Translations under genes and position numbers: made by a program
Source of the DNA: Planctomycetaceae bacterium
GTDB lineage: Bacteria; Planctomycetota; Planctomycetia; Pirellulales; Pirellulaceae
Length of the DNA: 5,692 bases
Reading direction: 5' to 3'
Assembly (NCBI GenBank): GCA_007133715.1
Contig: SLMF01000668.1
Coordinates: 1-5,692 of the forward strand
Shown: one piece after another, positions 1 through 4,279 of the stretch
Layout of the letters: each line of letters opens with the position of its first letter
How positions within the stretch are numbered: the first letter of the stretch is position 1
The notes under the pieces: generated by a model
Told to the model about the DNA's origin: nothing
The model's database searches: none
The model's input: only the letters and a program-made list of their open reading frames with translations

Positions 1-1
1 A

Positions 2-130
2 AATGTCGCGGCGGCGATCGGCCGCAGCCATGAAGAGCAACGCTATTTCGCTGCGGCCGCCGTCATGCAGGAAGTCGCCCGCTACGTGCTGGGCCGCGAA
101 GACGCGAGCGACGATTGTCCCGAGCCCTGA
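2..130 (+). CDS. C-terminal end of an unrecognised protein (partial, 5' end outside window)
   Basis: The frame beginning at base 2 is open to a TGA at 128-130 and gives 42 residues that look like genuine protein. An alanine-rich, probably helical stretch (RYFAAAAVMQEVARYVLG) is followed by a short acidic tail ending DDCPEP. Codons mostly end in G or C, as in the neighbouring genes. The gene enters from the left edge, so neither its start nor its family can be read here. Its last 49 bases overlap the last codons of the convergent dus gene on the minus strand. I do not recognise the family. The main alternative is chance openness in a GC-rich shadow frame, which is why confidence is moderate. 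Confidence 0.55.
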   Translation, partial: NVAAAIGRSHEEQRYFAAAAVMQEVARYVLGREDASDDCPEP

Positions 131-1221
131 CTGCGATGAACCTCCTCCGGAGGGGCTTGGCCCGGAAGATCCTCGGCGTACCAGCGGTCGAAGAGCTGCT
201 CCCAGTCCTCGTAGCCACGCACACGCGTGAAAGCTTGCCGCACCTCGGCGTAGCAAGGGTGCAAGGCGGCGTACTTGATCCCGAACTTACGCATCAACGG
301 CCCGCAGCGTTCCGAACCATAACACTCCCGCGTCAAGGCATAGTGCTCGCGAATCACCTCCCGCTGTTCGAACACCCGGGGCGGGTCCGGCAGGGTCTGG
401 CCCGCCAAGAGAGCCCGCGTTTGTTGAAAAATCCAGGGATTCCCGATGGCGCCCCGAGCCACGCTGACACCGTCCACACCCGTCTGTTCCAGCATCCGCA
501 GGCAATCCGCGGCCGAGAACAGATCGCCGCTGCCCAACACCGTGCGCTCCCCCGCCTGCCGCTTGACTTCGGCCAGAAACTCCCAGCAGCTGCGACCCTC
601 GTAACGCTGCTTCACCGTACGGCCATGAACGGTCACCGCCGCGACCCCGGCCGCCCAGGCGCCCTCGAGGATCGCGAATACCCGCTCGCGGCTGGCGGCG
701 GAATCGTCGATGCCGCGACGCAGCTTGACGGTCAACGGAATCCGCTCGGGTAAGGCGTCCCGCGTGCGGCGAAGGATCTCCAAAGCAACCTCGGGCTGAC
801 TTAGATGAAAGCCGCCACGGCACCGTCCGACCACCTTTTTGACCGGGCAGCCGAAGTTGATATCGATCACGTCGAACCCGGCCGCGGCCAACCGCCGGGC
901 ACCGGCGGCGAACTGGACGGGTTCCGCACCCATCAATTGCCCCCCCACCGGATGTTCCTCGTCGGCTATCTCCAGAAAATGACGCGTCCGCTTCCGCATC
1001 CGGACCGTGACCAAAAACTGGTCCAACATCACCTCGCCCAACGTGTAGGCGGCACCGAAGCGGCGGGCCAATCGACGCATCGGACTGTCGCTGTAGCCGG
1101 ACAAGGCGGCCTGGACAACCGGCGACGCGAGAACCACGCCGCCGATACGCAGTCCCGGGGTACGCGGCGGCTGTGGCTGGCGGGCAGCCAGCCAGTCGCT
1201 GCTCGTGTCGATCGCTCCCAA
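82..1221 (-). CDS. dus: tRNA-dihydrouridine synthase (Dus family, DusB-like)
   Basis: This FMN-dependent cytoplasmic enzyme reduces specific uridines in tRNA to 5,6-dihydrouridine using NAD(P)H. The 379-residue product shows the Dus TIM barrel in order: N-terminal strand and SGYSD loop (about 30-45), GGQLMGAEP (93-101), the active-site motif DINFGCPVKKV with catalytic Cys125, VKLRRG (165-170) and VTVHGRT (196-202) carrying the FMN-contacting Lys166 and His199, GSGD (230-233), and ARGAIGNPWIF (255-265) for the FMN phosphate. A C-terminal helical domain follows. The start is a TTG, because the in-frame stop of the upstream gene lies only 15 bases before it and no ATG lies between; an AGGGGG ribosome site precedes it. 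Oddities are RCRGGF instead of the usual GAG-type sequence after the catalytic loop, about 27 extra N-terminal residues, and a Ser-rich tail (about 360-379) overlapping the convergent gene. The family call is secure; the DusB subtype and target uridine are inferred. Confidence 0.95.
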   Translation of the reverse strand: MGAIDTSSDWLAARQPQPPRTPGLRIGGVVLASPVVQAALSGYSDSPMRRLARRFGAAYTLGEVMLDQFLVTVRMRKRTRHFLEIADEEHPVGGQLMGAEPVQFAAGARRLAAAGFDVIDINFGCPVKKVVGRCRGGFHLSQPEVALEILRRTRDALPERIPLTVKLRRGIDDSAASRERVFAILEGAWAAGVAAVTVHGRTVKQRYEGRSCWEFLAEVKRQAGERTVLGSGDLFSAADCLRMLEQTGVDGVSVARGAIGNPWIFQQTRALLAGQTLPDPPRVFEQREVIREHYALTRECYGSERCGPLMRKFGIKYAALHPCYAEVRQAFTRVRGYEDWEQLFDRWYAEDLPGQAPPEEVHRSQGSGQSSLASSRPST

Positions 1222-1236
1222 CGAAGGCCCCCTTAT

Positions 1237-1530
1237 TTAGCTGCCCAGCAAATTCGGCCCGTCACCCGTCGTCTTTTCATACCGACCCTCCGACGACTTC
1301 ACATATTTCGTGAACCCCATCCGAGCTAACTTGCTGTCATCCTGCAGGTTGCGCTCGGTCCGCAGCGGCGCCAACCGGCCGGCGATCCACGTGGGCATGA
1401 ACACCCGCCGAACCGGTTCGCCCGTCTCCGGATGCGCGGTCAGCGGGTCATCGGTCATCTTCTGCACCCATTCGAAACGTTCACCCGCATCACCCGACGG
1501 GGTGATTACTTCATATACATACGTGGGCAT
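1237..1530 (-). CDS. FmdB-like small protein lacking the zinc-ribbon cysteines
   Basis: The 97-residue product starts MPTYVYEV and continues with QKMTDDPLTAHPETGEPVRRVF (split around residues 23-44), which follows the layout of the FmdB/CxxC_CxxC_SSSS putative regulatory family (normally MPTYEYRC..CG, then DxPLxxCPxCG, then VRR). The four zinc ligands are absent: the first CxxC is replaced by ITPSG and the second by HPETG. The whole protein contains no cysteine, so it cannot form the usual zinc ribbon. A basic C-terminal part (MGFTKYVKSSEGRYEKT, 71-87) follows. The ATG at 1528-1530 is chosen over an upstream TTG because it matches the family start and sits 6 bases after a perfect AGGAGGTG. 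It is the first gene of a probable operon with dus, in the same reading frame and separated by 15 bases after its TAA. The role is unknown; the family name is a homology label only. Confidence 0.88.
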   Translation of the reverse strand: MPTYVYEVITPSGDAGERFEWVQKMTDDPLTAHPETGEPVRRVFMPTWIAGRLAPLRTERNLQDDSKLARMGFTKYVKSSEGRYEKTTGDGPNLLGS

Positions 1531-1536
1531 TGTAAA

Positions 1537-1544
1537 CACCTCCT
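1537..1544 (-). promoter_or_regulatory. Ribosome binding site of the FmdB-like gene
   Basis: AGGAGGTG on the minus strand is a full-length anti-16S match with a 6-base spacer to the ATG at 1530. It decides the start codon against the in-frame TTG at 1549-1551, which would place the ribosome site inside the coding region. Confidence 0.85.
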
Positions 1545-1560
1545 GAGCCAATCTAGCTGA

Positions 1561-1589
1561 ATTCTATCCGCTTCGGCTTCCGCGTTCCA
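1561..1589 (-). promoter_or_regulatory. Candidate sigma-70-type promoter for fmdB-like/dus
   Basis: On the minus strand TAGAAT (1561-1566, five of six matches to TATAAT) lies 17 bases downstream of TGGAAC (1584-1589, a weak three-of-six -35). The predicted start of transcription leaves a leader of roughly 23 bases before the ATG at 1530, which contains the strong ribosome site. The 8-base palindrome CCACGTGG (1587-1594) overlaps the -35. This is seen by eye only; the -35 is poor, so the call is tentative. Confidence 0.4.
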
Positions 1590-1647
1590 CGTGGTCTGCC
1601 GAGCGTTCGCTCAAGTCACCCCTGCGAAGGCTTCCCGCCGCGCCGCT

Positions 1648-1706
1648 GTAGACGCGGCTTCCAGCCGCGTTAGGGAACCAGGAAAGCGGCAAGATGCCGC
1701 TTCTAC
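1648..1706. repeat. REP/BIME-like element: two palindromic units in inverted orientation
   Basis: Two perfect 8-bp hairpins with 3-base loops lie side by side: ACGCGGCT-TCC-AGCCGCGT (1652-1670) and AAGCGGCA-AGA-TGCCGCTT (1684-1702). The outer ends GTAGA (1648-1652) and TCTAC (1702-1706) are also complementary. Read on opposite strands, the two halves match the same consensus, GTAGA-n-GCGGC-n-TC-nn-GCCGC-n-T, so the 59-base unit is one sequence repeated head to head about a centre near 1677, with different variable bases in each half. This is the architecture of bacterial interspersed mosaic elements. I associate similar GCGGC/GCCGC hairpin pairs with planctomycete intergenic regions, but copy number cannot be judged from this single window. 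Confidence 0.8.
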
Positions 1707-1903
1707 GAGTCGCCGTATCGTCGAGCGAAGCGAGGCCGCGTTGGGATGAATGGGACGTCACTCGCCCCCGCCCGGTGATCTTGGTCGTCGTCGGCTTCGC
1801 GTGAACCCTGTGCTTAACCACCCGCACAGAGGGTTTTCGGGCGTCCTTCCCGCATAACAGGACTCGCCGGAGGGTCTGGCGCTCGGTTGCCATTTACCCG
1901 CGG

Positions 1904-1933
1904 TTGGAAATTTCTGTGGGGATGGATTATCAT
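1904..1933 (+). promoter_or_regulatory. Candidate promoter of floA
   Basis: TTGGAA (1904-1909) and TATCAT (1928-1933) are spaced by 18 bases and resemble a sigma-70 -35/-10 pair. Transcription would begin near 1940, giving a leader of about 55 bases before the ATG at 1994. That would also rule out the longer in-frame starts at 1904 (TTG) and 1922 (ATG). Matches are moderate, so this remains tentative. Confidence 0.3.
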
Positions 1934-1978
1934 GGGAGTTTTGCCGAAGGTGGCGATCCTTTCCGATTCCAATTTGCC

Positions 1979-1984
1979 GGGAGG
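1979..1984 (+). promoter_or_regulatory. Ribosome binding site of floA
   Basis: GGGAGG lies 9 bases before the ATG at 1994-1996. No comparable site precedes the in-frame TTG at 1904 or ATG at 1922, so this site fixes the floA start. Confidence 0.65.
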
Positions 1985-1993
1985 CTGAACGCG

Positions 1994-3013
1994 ATGTTGC
2001 CCCTGATTGATCGAGTGCCCTGGATGCTGGCGCAAGAAGCGAACGGCACGGGTTGGATGACACTGGTTCTGGTGGCGGTGGGTCTGGTGCTGGTGCTGGC
2101 GGTGGTAGCGATTGGCATCGCGGCCGCGGTGTATGGCAAGCTCTGGTTTCAGGCCTACATGTCGCGTGCCGATGTCAGCATGCTCAGTCTGGTGGGCATG
2201 GGTTTTCGGCAGGTGAACACGAACGTGATATTGACGGCCAAGATCATGGCGGCCCAAGCGGGTTTGGATATCAGCCGTCGCACGGGGATCAGCACGGCGC
2301 GGGTCGAGGCGCACTATTTGGCGGGGGGGAATGTGCAGAATGTGATTCGAGCGATCATCGCCGCGCACCGGGCCAATATCGACTTGGGCTTCGACCGGGC
2401 TGCCGCGATCGATTTGGCGGGTCGCGACGTGTTGGATGCCGTGCAGACCAGCGTCTATCCCAAGGTGATCGATTGTCCGGAAACCAAGCGCGGCGGCAAG
2501 GGCACACTCAGCGCGATTGCCAAAGACGGGGTGGAATTGAAGATCCGGGCGCGGGTCACGGTGCGGACCAACTTGGAACAGCTCATCGGAGGGGCGACGG
2601 AAGAGACGGTGATTGCCCGCGTGGGTGAAGGGATCATCACGGCCATCGGCTCGGCCCAGTCGCACAAAGAGGTGCTGGAGAACCCGCACCGCATCACCGA
2701 AGCGGTCTTGTCGCGGGGTCTGGACTCCCAAACGGCTTTCGAGATCGTCTCGATCGACATCGCCGACGTCGATGTGGGTGAAAATATCGGGGCTCGGCTG
2801 CAGAACGATCAGGCTCAGGCCGATATGCGCAAACGGCGCGCCGAGGCCGAACGCCACCGGGCCGAGGCGGTGGCGACGGAACAGGAGAACCGGGCCAAGG
2901 TCACCGAGAACCGGGCTCGCTTGGTACTGGCGGAAGCCGAGGTACCCAAAGCGATGGCGGATGCTTTTCGCCGCGGTGGATTCCATCTGGACGGCAATTC
3001 GGAATGGGATTAG
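1994..3013 (+). CDS. floA: Flotillin-like protein FloA (SPFH membrane scaffold)
   Basis: This is a bacterial flotillin that assembles in functional membrane microdomains, affecting membrane fluidity and the organisation of signalling and secretion proteins. The 339-residue product (Bacillus subtilis FloA has about 331) has a short N-terminus, one hydrophobic membrane segment (about 21-47), then FloA hallmark blocks: LVGMGFRQV (66-74), VEAHYLAGGNVQNVI (104-118), AAIDLAGRDVLDAVQ (137-151), RVTVRTNLEQLIGGATEETVIARVGEGI (spanning 187-214), and the GLDSQTAFEIVSIDIADVDVGENIGA block (242-267). A charged Ala/Glu/Arg-rich coiled coil (about 270-315) ends in EAEVPKAMADAFRRGGF. The tail after this motif is only about nine residues, shorter than in Bacillus, while a short GISTARVE segment and a PETKRGGKG loop (162-170) add length. 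The start is set by the GGGAGG site. No NfeD-type partner gene is adjacent. The next gene follows after 53 bases. Confidence 0.96.
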   Translation: MLPLIDRVPWMLAQEANGTGWMTLVLVAVGLVLVLAVVAIGIAAAVYGKLWFQAYMSRADVSMLSLVGMGFRQVNTNVILTAKIMAAQAGLDISRRTGISTARVEAHYLAGGNVQNVIRAIIAAHRANIDLGFDRAAAIDLAGRDVLDAVQTSVYPKVIDCPETKRGGKGTLSAIAKDGVELKIRARVTVRTNLEQLIGGATEETVIARVGEGIITAIGSAQSHKEVLENPHRITEAVLSRGLDSQTAFEIVSIDIADVDVGENIGARLQNDQAQADMRKRRAEAERHRAEAVATEQENRAKVTENRARLVLAEAEVPKAMADAFRRGGFHLDGNSEWD

Positions 3014-3066
3014 GCTGGTAACCAAGCGATCTTCCCCCCTCCTTACACTTTCTGCGAGTTGACATC

Positions 3067-4062
3067 ATGCTTTTGAGAATACCTCACACCGTGCTCCTGC
3101 TATCGCTGATTGCTTTTTGGTCCCCCGTCTGGGCGAATTCACCCCGGTATGCGGACCCGGAGCATGTGGATCAGGATTTCGCCTATCAGGGAGAATACGC
3201 CGGGCCCGTGGTTCCGGAACCGTTGCAGCTGGGGGTCCAAGTGATTGCGGAAGGCGAAGGGCAGTTCCAAGCGGTCGCGTATCAGGGAGGGCTCCCCGGC
3301 GACGGCTGGGATCGGCAGCCGCCGGTCCGTGCGCGAGGCCAATTACAGCAGGGGCGGGTGCGTTTCGAGACCGAAGAGGCGGTCGGCGTCCTCACGCTCG
3401 AGGGCCTGGCGGTCTACGATCCGGCCGGGAATCGGTTGGGAAAACTGGAAAAAGTCCACCGCCAGAGCCCCACCTTGGGGGCCGAGCCGCCCGAAAACGC
3501 GGTCGTACTCTTCGATGGATCCCCTGAAAGCGTGGAAAACTGGGTGAATGGGCGAATCACAGACGACGGGCTGCTGATGGAGGGCACGACCAGCCGTCAG
3601 ACCTTTGCCGACCATCAAATCCACTTCGAATTTCGCAACGCCTACCAACCCCAGGACCGGGGCCAGCGGCGCAGCAACAGCGGGCTGTACGTCCAGGGTC
3701 GGTACGAAGTCCAGATCCTCGATTCGTTCGGACTGGAAGGCCGCCATGACGAATGTGGCGGGGTCTATTCGGTGCGTGATCCCGACCTCAATATGTGCTA
3801 TCCGCCGCTGACCTGGCAGACATTCGACATCGATTTTACCGCTGCACGGTATGACGACGACGGCAACCGGACGTCCGATCCGCGGATGACCGTACGGCAC
3901 AATGGCGTGGTGATTCACGACGACCTCGAGTTGCCGGGGGATCGTTCCACCACGGCTGCACCTTTGGGTCCGGGCCCCGATCCGGGCCCGATTTACTTGC
4001 AGAACCACGGTTCGCCCCTACGATACCGGAATATCTGGGTGGTCGCGACGGCCGACAATTGA
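3067..4062 (+). CDS. Secreted DUF1080 protein (3-keto-disaccharide hydrolase family)
   Basis: The 331-residue product begins with a Sec signal peptide: MLLRIPH, a hydrophobic core, and probable cleavage after SPVWA (residue 23). Two parts follow. The first (about 30-135) contains DFAYQGEYAG, LGVQVIAEGEGQFQAVAYQGGLPGDGWD and a barrel-like stretch; it is an N-terminal extension I know only from planctomycete members. The second (about 145-328) is the DUF1080 jelly-roll domain (Pfam PF06439), with VLFDG (147-151), NSGLYVQGRYEVQILDSFG (204-222), CGGVYSV (230-236), PPLTWQTFDIDF (246-257) and the ending GPIYLQNHGSPLRYRNIW (307-324). Family members act on glycosides, including 3-keto-glycosides, outside the cytoplasm; substrate and activity here are inferred. 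The ATG has only a weak ribosome site (GCGAG), but it gives the signal peptide. Transcription with floA is possible (53-base gap, no terminator seen) but not shown. Confidence 0.93.
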   Translation: MLLRIPHTVLLLSLIAFWSPVWANSPRYADPEHVDQDFAYQGEYAGPVVPEPLQLGVQVIAEGEGQFQAVAYQGGLPGDGWDRQPPVRARGQLQQGRVRFETEEAVGVLTLEGLAVYDPAGNRLGKLEKVHRQSPTLGAEPPENAVVLFDGSPESVENWVNGRITDDGLLMEGTTSRQTFADHQIHFEFRNAYQPQDRGQRRSNSGLYVQGRYEVQILDSFGLEGRHDECGGVYSVRDPDLNMCYPPLTWQTFDIDFTAARYDDDGNRTSDPRMTVRHNGVVIHDDLELPGDRSTTAAPLGPGPDPGPIYLQNHGSPLRYRNIWVVATADN

Positions 4063-4064
4063 CA

Positions 4065-4081
4065 GCCACCCCGTGGGGGGC
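4065..4081 (+). other. Weak hairpin after the DUF1080 gene
   Basis: GCCACCC-CGT-GGGGGGC can fold into a 7-pair stem with one A-G mismatch, three bases after the stop codon. It is followed by an A-rich rather than T-rich stretch, so it lacks the U-tract of an intrinsic terminator. It may help protect the 3' end of the message or be chance. Confidence 0.2.
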
Positions 4082-4129
4082 TAAAAAGAAACGGCCCTCA
4101 GCTTGTCAGACAGAATCCCGGAATGTTAC

Positions 4130-4158
4130 TTGACAGAGGCTGCCGAACATGTTCTGAT
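4130..4158 (+). promoter_or_regulatory. Promoter of the DUF1559 gene
   Basis: A perfect -35 TTGACA (4130-4135) is followed after 17 bases by TCTGAT (4153-4158, four of six matches to TATAAT). Transcription would start near 4165, leaving a leader of about 115 bases before the start codon at 4280. A perfect 10-bp palindrome GAACATGTTC (4145-4154) occupies the spacer and touches the -10, where a bound protein would block polymerase. Confidence 0.5.
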
Positions 4159-4171
4159 GGAAAGGTGAAGG

Positions 4172-4266
4172 CTTTCGTGCGAAATGGGGGAAAGTGTCCG
4201 TTTTCTCTTCTCATTTCTCATACGAGCGAAGGCCGACGCTTGTTTTCTTTTTTTTCTCCTTTTTCC
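4172..4266 (+). promoter_or_regulatory. Structured pyrimidine-rich leader; candidate attenuator
   Basis: Within the predicted untranslated leader, ACGAGCG (4222-4228) pairs with CGCTTGT (4237-4243) in a 7-pair stem with one G-U pair and an 8-base loop. It is followed at once by a T-rich run (4243-4255, one C), the form of an intrinsic terminator; the all-pyrimidine tract continues to 4266. Upstream, CTTTCGTGCG (4172-4181) can pair with CGAGCGAAGG (4223-4232) at nine of ten positions, two of them G-U, which would use up the 5' arm of the terminator stem. The two folds exclude each other, as in an attenuator. No known riboswitch or leader-peptide motif was recognised. This is inferred from pairing by eye. 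Confidence 0.35.
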
Positions 4267-4267
4267 G

Positions 4268-4273
4268 AAGGAA
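4268..4273 (+). promoter_or_regulatory. Ribosome binding site of the DUF1559 gene
   Basis: AAGGAA lies 6 bases before the ATG at 4280-4282. It supports this start over the in-frame ATG at 4184, which has no ribosome site and would put 32 atypical residues in front of the short basic leader normal for prepilin signals. Confidence 0.8.
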
Positions 4274-4279
4274 AGTCCG

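Larger units (their letters stand above)
1531..1993. other. Divergent intergenic region between the fmdB-like gene and floA
   Basis: These 463 bases separate two diverging transcription units. From left to right they hold the ribosome site and candidate promoter of the leftward operon, a small dyad GAGCGTTCGCTC (1601-1612), the double-hairpin repeat (1648-1706), a weak bulged hairpin (AACCCTGTG at 1804-1812 with CACAGAGGGTT at 1825-1835), and a candidate floA promoter and ribosome site. Several frames are open across the middle, but they translate the repeat itself and have no ribosome sites or family resemblance. I see no convincing gene and no RNA gene here. Confidence 0.7.

Noticed and set aside
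115..753. 212-residue plus-strand frame opposite dus
   Set aside because: It is the shadow of the dus gene, whose catalytic and FMN-binding motifs are unmistakable on the minus strand.
1804..1837. Bulged hairpin followed by four T, possible rightward terminator
   Set aside because: The stem has a two-base bulge and a 12-base loop, the T-tract is short, and no rightward gene lies upstream for it to terminate.
1564..1893. 109-residue open frame on the minus strand in the intergenic region
   Set aside because: Its middle is a translation of the double-hairpin repeat, it has no ribosome site before the ATG at 1891-1893, and its Arg/Ser-rich composition resembles nothing known.
1904..1993. N-terminal extension of FloA by up to 30 residues from a TTG or ATG
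   Set aside because: The extension has no ribosome site, does not look like FloA N-termini, and overlaps the candidate promoter. The ATG at 1994 has a good ribosome site and gives the family length.
1814..3025. 403-residue open frame antisense to floA
   Set aside because: It is a His/Arg/Gln-rich shadow frame created by the codon pattern of floA, which has clear family motifs on the other strand.
4184..4279. 32-residue in-frame N-terminal extension of the DUF1559 protein
   Set aside because: It would bury the prepilin leader, it lacks a ribosome site, and it lies on the pyrimidine-rich leader structure. The ATG at 4280 has AAGGAA at proper spacing.
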